From VRUE01 sp963697915 (GTDB taxonomy: Bacteria; Actinomycetota; Thermoleophilia; Solirubrobacterales; 70-9): a DNA stretch of 64,000 nt. Positions 33,064 through 41,759 of this stretch are shown in pieces. The notes below the pieces were generated by a model. The model saw only the letters and a program-made list of their open reading frames with translations, had not been told where the DNA came from and searched no databases. The stretch covers positions 2,418,001-2,482,000 of the forward strand of contig OY969103.1 in assembly GCA_963697915.1 (NCBI GenBank), given 5' to 3'. A program made the position numbers and the translations under genes. Position 1 is the stretch's first letter, and every line of letters begins with the position of its first letter.

Positions 33064-33654
33064 TCAAGGGCCACCTCTCCACTTCCGCATAGTCGGCACC
33101 CTGGCCTGGGTCGTGTGGATCGTGGCCTCTGCCTCGGGGAGCATCGTGAAGCCGTGGTCCAAGGTCGCGACGTGCTCGACCTCAGCTACGAAAAGGGACG
33201 CGGCGTGAACGGCGTCGTAGGACCGAAAGCCGTACTTCCCCATAAGGGTCGGAGCGACATCGCTTACGTCTTGCAACTCAAGTCGCCTCCAAGACGCTGC
33301 GTCCAGAAGTTCTCCCCATCCCGTCAGGCCCTCATCTAGGAGTCGGCTGGCACGCTTCCGAACCCGTCCGTCGTACCGAGCCGTCTTCCAGTTCTTGCCG
33401 TGCTGCTCGCGTCCCGCGATGTTGAACAGGACCTCACAAAGCTCGGTTTCAAGCAGCCGGTTAAAGACCAAGGTGCAATTTGCTTGGGCTACAGCGCCAA
33501 AGAAGGCGACACAGGCCGCGTGGTTCTTCTGGGAAGGCAGCAGGGCGTCGACGACAATCGTCGTGTCTAGCAAGATCGCTTCTGGGGGCATCCAGTCCGA
33601 TGCCTCAAGAGACTTGATGCCGCGTGGCAGCGGCGGCCGACCGCGTTGGACCAC
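33064..33654 (-). CDS. VapC-like PIN-domain toxin
   Basis: A 196-residue protein (175 if it starts at ATG 33591). The PIN active-site acids are visible in LLDTTIVVDALL, LLETELCEVL, FRSYDAVHAA and VATLDHGF, so an RNase of the VapC type is likely. GTG 33654 lies 2 bases after the stop of a small basic gene, the usual toxin-antitoxin arrangement, but that partner is not a known antitoxin type. The ATG at 33591 matches the usual VapC N-terminus and may be the true start. Confidence 0.78.
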   Translation of the reverse strand: MVQRGRPPLPRGIKSLEASDWMPPEAILLDTTIVVDALLPSQKNHAACVAFFGAVAQANCTLVFNRLLETELCEVLFNIAGREQHGKNWKTARYDGRVRKRASRLLDEGLTGWGELLDAASWRRLELQDVSDVAPTLMGKYGFRSYDAVHAASLFVAEVEHVATLDHGFTMLPEAEATIHTTQARVPTMRKWRGGP

Positions 33655-33656
33655 GG

Positions 33657-33878
33657 CTATTTGGAGCGCCGCGACCTAGGTAGATCGACGGTCACGTCGG
33701 TTTTCACGCGCGTCGTTGCACGGCCAACCGCAGCACTCCGTTTTTTGGCGCTCTTGAATCGCGGCGCATTTGACTCCATATAGCGGCCGGTCTTCGCAGA
33801 GCGGTACCCGCTGCCGTTGGTATCGGCCTTCCGCGTCTTGTAGGAACCGACCTGGCCATTTTTCTGCCCGGATTTCAT
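33657..33878 (-). CDS. 73-residue basic partner of the PIN toxin (possible antitoxin)
   Basis: A very basic protein (GSYKTRKADTNGSGYRSAK, then TGRYMESNAPRFKSAKKR) ending TTRVKTDVTVDLPRSRRSK. It immediately precedes the PIN gene on the same strand, 2 bases apart. It shares the YRSAK(T/S)GRY motif with the 41-residue protein at 32850. Classical VapB antitoxins have a DNA-binding head and an acidic tail; this protein has neither, so if it neutralises the toxin it does so in another way, for example through RNA or ribosome binding. Confidence 0.6.
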   Translation of the reverse strand: MKSGQKNGQVGSYKTRKADTNGSGYRSAKTGRYMESNAPRFKSAKKRSAAVGRATTRVKTDVTVDLPRSRRSK

Positions 33879-33950
33879 CGCTAGGCCAGTGTATCGCCGC
33901 CTCTTGCGGTGTCGAGTAGCAAGCGCTGTGGTGGCGGTTCCAACTCAGAC

Positions 33951-33971
33951 CCTTGCCACTTCCCTTGCCAC
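33951..33971 (+). promoter_or_regulatory. Paired CCTTGCCAC direct repeats, right end (candidate integrase arm sites)
   Basis: CCTTGCCAC at 33951-33959 and 33963-33971, spaced 12 bases, 57 bases inside attR, matches the pair inside attL in sequence and orientation. Confidence 0.5.
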
Positions 33972-34028
33972 CCTCGGCCAAATCGGACCCGCTGGACGCT
34001 GGGAAGCGGCGCATTCCGCTTGCTGCTG

Positions 34029-34073
34029 CGATGCCGGAGGAGGGACTCGAACCCCCGACACGCGGATTATGAT
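34029..34073 (-). repeat. attR: 45-bp core within tRNA-Met
   Basis: Identical to 24315-24359 over 45 bases. It spans the tRNA from the anticodon loop to the 3' end plus 3 bases beyond, so crossover regenerates a complete tRNA gene. Confidence 0.92.
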
Positions 34074-34105
34074 TCCGCTGCTCTAACCAGCTGAGCTACT
34101 CCGGC
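34032..34105 (-). tRNA. tRNA-Met (CAT) (or tRNA-Ile2), host of the integrative element
   Basis: A 74-base cloverleaf: acceptor GCCGGAG/CTCCGGC with discriminator A, D arm GCTC-AGCTGGTTA-GAGC, anticodon stem GCGGA/TCCGC with loop ATCATAA (anticodon CAT), and T loop TTCGAGT. It is not an initiator type, because the acceptor starts with a G-C pair. A CAT anticodon could also be modified to lysidine and read AUA as Ile; sequence alone does not settle this. Confidence 0.9.
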
Positions 34106-34165
34106 CGGGACGGGGATGCTAGCGAGCCCTCGGGCAGCCGCGCCGGGGCACGCCGGTCCGGTGGA

Positions 34166-34171
34166 TAGCCT
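34166..34171 (+). promoter_or_regulatory. -10-like hexamer TAGCCT, 7 nt before ATG
   Basis: TAGCCT ends exactly 7 bases before the ATG at 34179, between the tRNA and the aminopeptidase gene. This fits a leaderless transcript and supports 34179 as the start. Confidence 0.4.
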
Positions 34172-34178
34172 TGAACCA

Positions 34179-35135
34179 ATGATGGGCAGCGCTTTGGATA
34201 GGGCGGTGAGCACGTTGATCCGGGATTGCCTGGATCTGAAGCCTTCCGAAGACGTGCTCGTGATCTGCAACCCGATCACCGAAGAGCTCGGGGCCCTGCT
34301 GCGGATCAACGCCCAGGGCGAGGGCGGCGAAGGGACGCTGGCGGTGATCTCGGAGCGCGACTCGCACGCCGCCGAGCCGCCCCGGCCGGTCGCCGCGGCG
34401 ATGCTGGCGACGGACGTCGTGATCGCCCCGACGATCCAGTCGATCTCACATACCCAGGCGCGGCGCGCCGCTACCGAAGCGGGCGTCAGGGTCGCCTCGA
34501 TGCCCGGCGTCACGCCGGAGATGCTGGCCCGCGTGATGGAGGTCGACCTGAAGCTGCTGCGCAAACGCGGCAGCTCGGTGGGGCGAGCGCTGGGCGCCGG
34601 CGCCGAGGCGCGGATCACCTGCCCCAACGGGACGGATCTGCGGCTCGGGCTCGAGGACCGCACCGCGATCGTCGATGCCGGCGCGCTGAGCATGAAAGGC
34701 GCCTTCGGGAACATCCCCTGCGGCGAGGCCTTCATCGCCCCGGTCGAAGGGACGGCGGAGGGCACGCTGGTCGTCGACGGCTCGATCGCCAGCCTCGGCA
34801 AAGTCGCCGAGCCGGTCGAGCTCACTGTTCGCGGCGGTCACCTGACCGACGCGACGGGCGCCGAGGGCGCGCAGCTGCTCGAGCTGCTCACCGAACACGG
34901 CGAGGACGGCACCAACGTCGCCGAGCTGGGGATCGGCACCAACGAAAGCGCGACGCTCACCGGCAACATCCTCGAGGACGAGAAGATCCTCGGTACCGCG
35001 CACGTCGCCTTCGGCGCCTCGGCGGCGATCGGCGGCACCGTCCAGGTGCCGGTGCACCTCGACTGCGTGCTGCTTACGCCGACCGTCGAAATCGACGGGA
35101 CGCCGATCGTCCACGCGGGCGAGCTCACGGTCTGA
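34179..35135 (+). CDS. M29-family metallo-aminopeptidase
   Basis: A 318-residue peptidase of family M29 (AmpS/PepS, thermophilic aminopeptidases), which removes N-terminal residues with a two-metal site. The C-terminal catalytic part shows LGIGTNESATLTG, then DEKILGTAHVAFG, then VHLDCVLL, in the order of the family's Glu, His and Asp ligands. It is somewhat short for the family (370-410 residues), mainly at the N-terminus. ATG 34179 is preferred over an upstream in-frame ATG close to the tRNA. It is followed 3 bases later by a formiminotransferase gene. Confidence 0.85.
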   Translation: MMGSALDRAVSTLIRDCLDLKPSEDVLVICNPITEELGALLRINAQGEGGEGTLAVISERDSHAAEPPRPVAAAMLATDVVIAPTIQSISHTQARRAATEAGVRVASMPGVTPEMLARVMEVDLKLLRKRGSSVGRALGAGAEARITCPNGTDLRLGLEDRTAIVDAGALSMKGAFGNIPCGEAFIAPVEGTAEGTLVVDGSIASLGKVAEPVELTVRGGHLTDATGAEGAQLLELLTEHGEDGTNVAELGIGTNESATLTGNILEDEKILGTAHVAFGASAAIGGTVQVPVHLDCVLLTPTVEIDGTPIVHAGELTV

Positions 35136-35138
35136 GCG

Positions 35139-36029
35139 GTGGCGGCGACGCTGCTCGCGGTCCCCAACGTCTCGGAGGGGCGCGACGCGGGGCGCATCGA
35201 GGCGCTGGGGGGAGCCTTCTCGGCGGGCGTCGAGCTGCTCGATCGCCACTCCGACCCAGACCACAACCGCACCGTCTTCACCCTCGCCGGCACGGCTGCG
35301 ACGCTGCCGGCGGCGCTGGCCGTCGGCGCCGCGGCGGCGATCGAGTCGATCGACATGAGCGCCCACAGCGGCATCCACCCGGCGATCGGGGCGCTCGACG
35401 TCTGCCCGCTCGTCTGGCTCTCGGCGGCGGAGCGCGAGCGGGCGGGCGCGGCGGCGCTCGAGGTCGCCGCGGCGATCGCCGAGCTCGGCGTCCCGGTCTT
35501 CCTCTACGGCGAGCTGGCGAGTGACCCGGGGCGGGCCGAGCGGGCCTACTTCCGCAACGGCGGGCTGACCGAGCTCTGGCTGCGGATGGAGTCGGGCGAG
35601 CTGCGGCCCGACCGCGGCCCGGCGCTGCCCAACCGGACCGCGGGGGCCACCCTGGTCACCGCCCGCGGGCCGCTCGGCGCCTTCAACGTCGAGCTCGACA
35701 GCGACGACCTCGAGCTGGCGCGGTCCGTGGCCGCCGGGCTGCGCGAGTCGGGCGGCGGGCTGACCGGCGTGCGGGCGATCGGGCTCTCGCTCTCCAGCGG
35801 TCGCGCCCAGGTCTCGACCAACGTCCACGACCCGGTCGCGGTGCCACTCGGCGCCGTGGTCGAGCGGGTGCGGGCGCTGGCCGCGCCGCTCGGCGCCCGG
35901 CCGGTCGCGGCCGAGCTGATCGGCCTGGTCCCGGCGGCGGCGCTCGTCGCCTACCCCGAGGACGTGCCGATCCGGGGCTTCGACCCGGATCGGGGGACGA
36001 TCGAGGGCCGCCTCGGAGCCTCGCTCTGA
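35139..36029 (+). CDS. ftcD: Glutamate formimidoyltransferase (FTCD N-domain)
   Basis: A 296-residue stand-alone formiminotransferase, which moves the formimino group from formiminoglutamate to tetrahydrofolate in histidine breakdown. Family features are the opening AVPNVSEGRD, the histidine in LLDRHSDPDHNRTVFTLAG, the folate/metal segment HSGIHPAIGALDVCPLV, and NVELDSDDLELAR. The cyclodeaminase half of the bifunctional enzyme is absent, as in many bacteria. No hut genes flank it; it may run with the M29 peptidase in amino-acid catabolism. Confidence 0.88.
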   Translation: MAATLLAVPNVSEGRDAGRIEALGGAFSAGVELLDRHSDPDHNRTVFTLAGTAATLPAALAVGAAAAIESIDMSAHSGIHPAIGALDVCPLVWLSAAERERAGAAALEVAAAIAELGVPVFLYGELASDPGRAERAYFRNGGLTELWLRMESGELRPDRGPALPNRTAGATLVTARGPLGAFNVELDSDDLELARSVAAGLRESGGGLTGVRAIGLSLSSGRAQVSTNVHDPVAVPLGAVVERVRALAAPLGARPVAAELIGLVPAAALVAYPEDVPIRGFDPDRGTIEGRLGASL

Positions 36030-36053
36030 GTCGAGCCGGTCGCCGGATTCCTT

Positions 36054-36059
36054 TAGATT
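36054..36059 (+). promoter_or_regulatory. -10-like hexamer TAGATT, 9 nt before ATG
   Basis: TAGATT ends 9 bases before the ATG at 36069 with no ribosome-binding site between, another leaderless-type start. Confidence 0.35.
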
Positions 36060-36068
36060 CCGTGGCGC

Positions 36069-36437
36069 ATGGCCCAGACCAAGAAGAAGCGCCGCCGCAA
36101 GCACCGCGGGACCCAGGGCGGCCGGGTCGACGCCAACCGTCGCACCGGCCGGCCGCGCAACCGCGAGGAGGCCAAAGCGCGGGCGCGAGCGCGGCGCCGC
36201 GCCCCGGCGACCCGCTTCGACTCGCCGCCGACCTGGCGCAGCGCGGCCGTCCGCGGCATCGTCGCCGCGGTCATCTTCACCGTCCTGCTGCTCGCGATCT
36301 TCGGCCGCTCGGTCGGCTCGGCGCTCGGGCTCGGCGCCTTCATGCTCGCCTTCTACATCCCGGCCGGCTACTACATCGACACGATGATGTGGCGGCGTCG
36401 GGAGCGGGCTCGGATCCGCGCCCAGAGCAAGGAATGA
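36069..36437 (+). CDS. Basic, two-helix membrane protein
   Basis: A 122-residue protein. The first about 60 residues are extremely basic and disordered (AQTKKKRRRKHRGTQ, RARARRRAPA); then come two membrane helices (about 65-82 and 86-103) and a basic tail (MMWRRRERARIRAQ). The basic head would face the cytoplasm and could contact nucleic acid or ribosomes. Its stop overlaps the next gene's ATG (ATGA). Small proteins of this form are frequent next to hisS in actinobacteria, but no role is known to me. Confidence 0.7.
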   Translation: MAQTKKKRRRKHRGTQGGRVDANRRTGRPRNREEAKARARARRRAPATRFDSPPTWRSAAVRGIVAAVIFTVLLLAIFGRSVGSALGLGAFMLAFYIPAGYYIDTMMWRRRERARIRAQSKE

Positions 36438-37078
36438 GCCTCGATGTCCAGATGCTCACGGTCGGCCCGGTGGCGGAGAACTGCTTCGTGCTGCGGCGCG
36501 AAGGCTCCGGTCGCGGCCTGATCATCGACCCCGGGGACGAGCCCGACCGCATCCTCAAAGGCGTCGAGGAGATGGGGGTGAAAGTCGAGGCGATCTTGAT
36601 CACCCACTGTCACTTCGATCACATCGGCGCCGTCAACCCGGTGGCGACGGTGACCGGGGCGCCCGTCTACTGCCCCGAGATCGAGAGGCCGGTGCTGGCC
36701 GACATCATGACCTACGTCCCCTTCCCCGGATTCGGGCCGTTCGAGAGCTACGAGGCCGACGAGACGGTGAAGGGGGGAGAGGCGCTGGAGCTGGCCGGGA
36801 TGACGATCGACGTCGTTTTCACGCCGGGCCACAGCCCCGGCCACGTCACCTACGTCGTCCGCGACGAGGAGGCGATGTTCTCCGGCGACGTGCTCTTCAA
36901 AGGCTCGGTCGGGCGGGTCGACCTGCCCGGCGGCGACGGGCCGACCCTGATGCGCTCGATCCGCGACCTGGTCGAGGGGCATTCGCCCGAGACCGGGGTC
37001 TACCCGGGGCACATGGAGGTCACCACGCTGGCCGCCGAGCGGGCGACCAACCCGTTCCTCACCGAGCTCGCCGGCTGA
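36434..37078 (+). CDS. MBL-fold hydrolase, glyoxalase II-like
   Basis: A 214-residue metallo-beta-lactamase-fold hydrolase. The metal ligands are in THCHFDHIG (HxHxDH), FTPGHSPGH, FSGDVLF (bridging Asp) and VYPGHME. The single-domain form without a C-terminal glutathione-binding region resembles the YcbL/glyoxalase-II-like group that hydrolyses thioesters. It is commonly found next to hisS. It is translationally coupled to the upstream membrane protein. The true substrate is unknown. Confidence 0.88.
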   Translation: MSLDVQMLTVGPVAENCFVLRREGSGRGLIIDPGDEPDRILKGVEEMGVKVEAILITHCHFDHIGAVNPVATVTGAPVYCPEIERPVLADIMTYVPFPGFGPFESYEADETVKGGEALELAGMTIDVVFTPGHSPGHVTYVVRDEEAMFSGDVLFKGSVGRVDLPGGDGPTLMRSIRDLVEGHSPETGVYPGHMEVTTLAAERATNPFLTELAG

Positions 37079-37104
37079 GCGGGACCCGGCGCAGGCGGCG
37101 CAGG

Positions 37105-37110
37105 TAAGGT
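37105..37110 (+). promoter_or_regulatory. -10-like hexamer TAAGGT, 9 nt before hisS ATG
   Basis: TAAGGT ends 9 bases before the hisS start at 37120, consistent with a separate leaderless promoter for hisS-aspS. Confidence 0.35.
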
Positions 37111-37119
37111 CGCCCGACG

Positions 37120-38357
37120 ATGGCGAGCAAGTACCAGGCCCCGCGGGGGACCTTCGACGTTCTGCCGGCCGACGCCCGTGCCCGGGCGCGGATCGAGCGT
37201 GTCGCCGCGACGATCTTCGCCCGCGCCGGCTACGAGCCGATCGCCACGCCGTCCTTCGAGGACACGGAGCTGTTCGAGCGTGGGGTCGGCCGTTCCACCG
37301 ACATCGTCCGCAAGGAGATGTTCACCTTCGAGGACAAGGGCGGCCGCAGTCTCACCCTGCGGCCGGAGGGCACGGCGCCGATCTGCCGCGCCTACCTCGA
37401 GCACGGCATGCACAAGCTGGCGCAGCCGGTGAAGCTCTCCTACGTCGGGCCGTTCTTCCGTCACGAGCGCCCGCAGGCCGGCCGCTACCGCCAGTTCCAC
37501 CAGCTCGGGGTCGAGGCGATCGGCACCGACTCACCGCTCGCCGACGCCGAGGCGATCATGCTGCTCGCCGACCTGCTCGCCGAGCTCGGCGTGCCGGGCG
37601 TCGAGCTGCGGCTCGGCAGCCTCGGCTCGCCGGCGGCGCGCAGCGCCTACCTGGAGGAGCTGAAGGCGCACCTGCGCGCCCACGAGGGCGAGCTCTCCAA
37701 GGACGTCCGCGAGCGGATCGAGATCAACCCGCTGCGCGCCTTCGACGCCGACGACGAGGGGACCCAGGGGGTGATGGCGAGCGCGCCGAAGATCGTCGAG
37801 CGGCTCAAGGGCGAGGACGCCGAACACTTCGCCGAGGTGCGGGCGCTGCTCGAGGCGGCCGGGGTCGCCTTCGAGATCGACCCGACCCTGGTCCGCGGCC
37901 TCGACTACTACACGCGCACGATCTTCTCCTTCGTCTGCTCGGGGTTGGGGGCCCAGTCGGAGGTCGGCGGCGGCGGCCGCTACGACGGCCTGATCGAGCA
38001 GCTCGGCGGGCCGCCGACTCCGGCGGTCGGCTGGGCGGCGGGGATCGAGCGGATACTGCTCGCCCTCGGCGAGACCGAGGAGGCCCCCGGTCGAGACGCC
38101 TTCCTCGCGGTTGCCGACGAGGGGCAGCGACAGCGGGCGCTGGCGCTGGCCAGCGAGCTGCGCCACGCCGGGCTCTCGGCCGAGGTCGACCTCGCCGGGC
38201 GGGGCCTGAAGGGGCAGCTCAAGCACGCCGACCGGATCGGCGCCCGTCGCGTCCTCATCCTCGAGGCCGACGGCTCGGCGCAGCTGCGCGACATGGAGAG
38301 CGGGGAGCAGGGGCCGGTCGATCCGGCCGGGTTGATCGACGCGATTGGAGGTGGGGG

Positions 38358-38361
<4 letters not shown>
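37120..38361 (+). CDS. hisS: Histidyl-tRNA synthetase
   Basis: A 413-residue class II synthetase charging tRNA-His. Motif 1 is around YEPIATPSFEDTELF. Motif 2 is FFRHERPQAGRYRQFHQLGVE. The two HisRS-specific blocks are present: LVRGLDYYTRTIF (HisA) and GGGRYDGLIEQLGG (HisB). Motif 3 is VGWAAGIERILL, and a C-terminal anticodon-binding domain starts about residue 325. The length is normal. The stop overlaps the GTG of aspS (GTGA). Confidence 0.96.
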
Positions 38362-40154
<1,793 letters not shown>

Positions 40155-40213
40155 GCGCGACCCGCGTCGACGGGATCGGCTGAAGGCCGGGCGCGAACCC
40201 CAGCGGTCAAGAT

Positions 40214-40507
40214 ATGCCGATGAGCTTCTTCGACCGCATCCGATCGGCGCTGGGGAGCGGCGGCCCCGGTCCTGGTCAGACCCCGGTCCACGTCGACGAC
40301 CCGCAGTTCGATTCCTGGGAGGTCGTGCGCGACTTCGCCGACCTGCGCACCGCCCGCGCCTGGCACCAGGCGCTCGGGGAGGCCGGGATCGAGGCGGTCC
40401 TCACCGCCGATTGGCCGCTCGATCGCTTCGGCCACGGCGACATCGCCCTGCGGGTGCGGCCGCACGACTGGAGCGAGGCCGAGTTGCTCCTTTCCAACCT
40501 GGACTGA
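40214..40507 (+). CDS. DUF2007-like small protein
   Basis: A 97-residue protein. After a short amphipathic N-terminus and a Gly/Pro linker, residues about 30-95 (WEVVRDFADLRTARAWHQALGEAGIEAVLT, then DIALRVRPHDWSEAELLL) match the small alpha/beta 'putative signal transducing' DUF2007 fold. It has no catalytic signature. It sits alone between aspS and a structured-RNA candidate. Confidence 0.65.
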   Translation: MPMSFFDRIRSALGSGGPGPGQTPVHVDDPQFDSWEVVRDFADLRTARAWHQALGEAGIEAVLTADWPLDRFGHGDIALRVRPHDWSEAELLLSNLD

Positions 40508-40544
40508 TTGCCAGTCGCCCCGCCGCGTACACGGTGGTACGGTA

Positions 40545-40708
40545 GGCGCCGAGGCTCGAGCCCGTGCGAGAGCCGTCCCACCGTTTGACCCAACACAAAC
40601 GGCGCGGGGGCCGATCTCTCTTGGTCCTGTGGGATTAGGAGGAGGCGCCCACCCTTTACTTCAAGGGATCAAAGCCAGGGGCGGTACCGGCGGGCTGGAG
40701 CCTCTTTT
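40545..40708 (+). ncRNA. Candidate 6S RNA (ssrS-like)
   Basis: About 160 bases can fold as a long rod. The closing stem 40551-40564/40691-40704 (GAGGCTCGAGCCCG with CGGGCTGGAGCCTC, one mismatch) is followed by TTTT. An inner stem CCGTCCC/GGGGCGG (40573-40579/40678-40684) leads to an open centre holding a small hairpin GTTTG/CAAAC (40583-40600), and a terminal stem follows (GGCGC/GCGCC). This is the general 6S RNA shape that traps RNA polymerase holoenzyme. A 6S gene near aspS is also known in Bacillus. Folding was done by eye; boundaries are approximate. Confidence 0.5.
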
Positions 40709-40808
40709 GCGTGCCCGCCGGCACAGAGAATTGACCTTCGGCGCACCACTCGCGCGTCGGTGGCCTTCAGCCTCAACGGCATGGCCGACGAGACCCGTGT
40801 GCCAGCGG

Positions 40809-41759
40809 ATGAGGGATGCATTTACCCCGCTATACGTGGGAAGTGCAGTTCGCGTGAGATGGATTGCATCATCGTGGAGCTTGCGGAAAGCGCAGCACGG
40901 GGTGGTGGCGCGGCGGCAGCTGATCGAGATGGGGGTCACTGAACGAGCGATCGACGAACGCCTTGGCCGCAGATTGCATGCGATCCACCGTGGGACCTAT
41001 GCCGTCGGCTACCGGAACGGGCGTGCAGAGGCGCGGTGGATGGCCGCGGTGCTGGCCTCGGGGTCAGGGGCGCTGCTCAGCCATCGCTCAGCAGCGCAGC
41101 TCTGGGGGCTCGCCCGGCGGGCGAGCCACATGCCCGAAGTGACCCGGCCACGTGGATTTCGCGCCAGGGTCGGGATTCGCGCCCATCGCTCTTCGGTGCC
41201 CGAGGACGAGCGGGGGGTGGCCGAGGGGATTCCGGTGACCTCGGCCCCGAGGACGATCTTCGATCTGGCGGCGGTTGGGACCAAGGGGCAGGTCGAGCGG
41301 GCGTTACACGAGGCGGAAGTGCTGAGACGCTACGACCCGCTCTCAGTCGCCGATCTGCTGCGGCGCTACCCGAGGCGTCCCGGGTCGGCGCTGCTGCGGG
41401 AAGTGCTCGAACAGCGAGGGGCCGGAGCCACGATCAACGACTTCGAGGAAGACTTCTCCGCGCTGCTCGAACGCCACGGCCTGCCGCGGCCACGCTTCAA
41501 CGCTGACCTCGTCGTGGGCGATCGGAACCTCAAACCCGACTGCCTCTGGGTGGATGAGCGGCTGATCGTCGAGCTCGATGGCCGCGAAGCGCACGAAACC
41601 GCGGAGGCGTTCGAGCAGGACCGAGAACGCGACCGACTGCTCCTGCTCGACGGCTGGCGGGTGATGCGGGTGACCTGGCGGCAGTTGCGTGAGCGAGAGG
41701 CCGCTGTGTCCGCCGACGTACGCCGGGCCCTCAGCCAGGGTTCTACGCTTTACCCATGA
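40809..41759 (+). CDS. AbiEi-like/DUF559 domain protein
   Basis: A protein of about 316 residues. The N-terminal part (QHGVVARRQLIEMGVTERAIDERLGRRLHAIHRGTYAVG) is the winged-helix head of AbiEi-type antitoxins. The C-terminal part (about 225-310) is a DUF559, Vsr/restriction-like nuclease fold with KPDCLWVDERLIVELDGREAHE and a final WRVMRVTWRQL. Such fusions are abundant in actinobacteria and are usually solitary, with no toxin gene attached; their function is unproven. The start is uncertain (ATG 40809, or GTG 40854). The stop overlaps the next ATG. Confidence 0.75.
   Translation: MRDAFTPLYVGSAVRVRWIASSWSLRKAQHGVVARRQLIEMGVTERAIDERLGRRLHAIHRGTYAVGYRNGRAEARWMAAVLASGSGALLSHRSAAQLWGLARRASHMPEVTRPRGFRARVGIRAHRSSVPEDERGVAEGIPVTSAPRTIFDLAAVGTKGQVERALHEAEVLRRYDPLSVADLLRRYPRRPGSALLREVLEQRGAGATINDFEEDFSALLERHGLPRPRFNADLVVGDRNLKPDCLWVDERLIVELDGREAHETAEAFEQDRERDRLLLLDGWRVMRVTWRQLREREAAVSADVRRALSQGSTLYP

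Larger units (their letters stand above)
24315..34073. mobile_element. Integrative element in tRNA-Met(CAT), about 9.7 kb
   Basis: Perfect 45-bp direct repeats (24315-24359 and 34029-34073) bound a region of lower GC. The right copy is the 3' half of an intact tRNA-Met gene and the left copy is the displaced 3' end. Inside are a tyrosine integrase, an excisionase-like protein, a replication-relaxation protein, regulators, a PIN/small-protein pair and cargo genes. No FtsK/TraB-type DNA translocase or relaxase is visible, so it is probably mobilisable or only integrative rather than self-transmissible. Confidence 0.9.
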
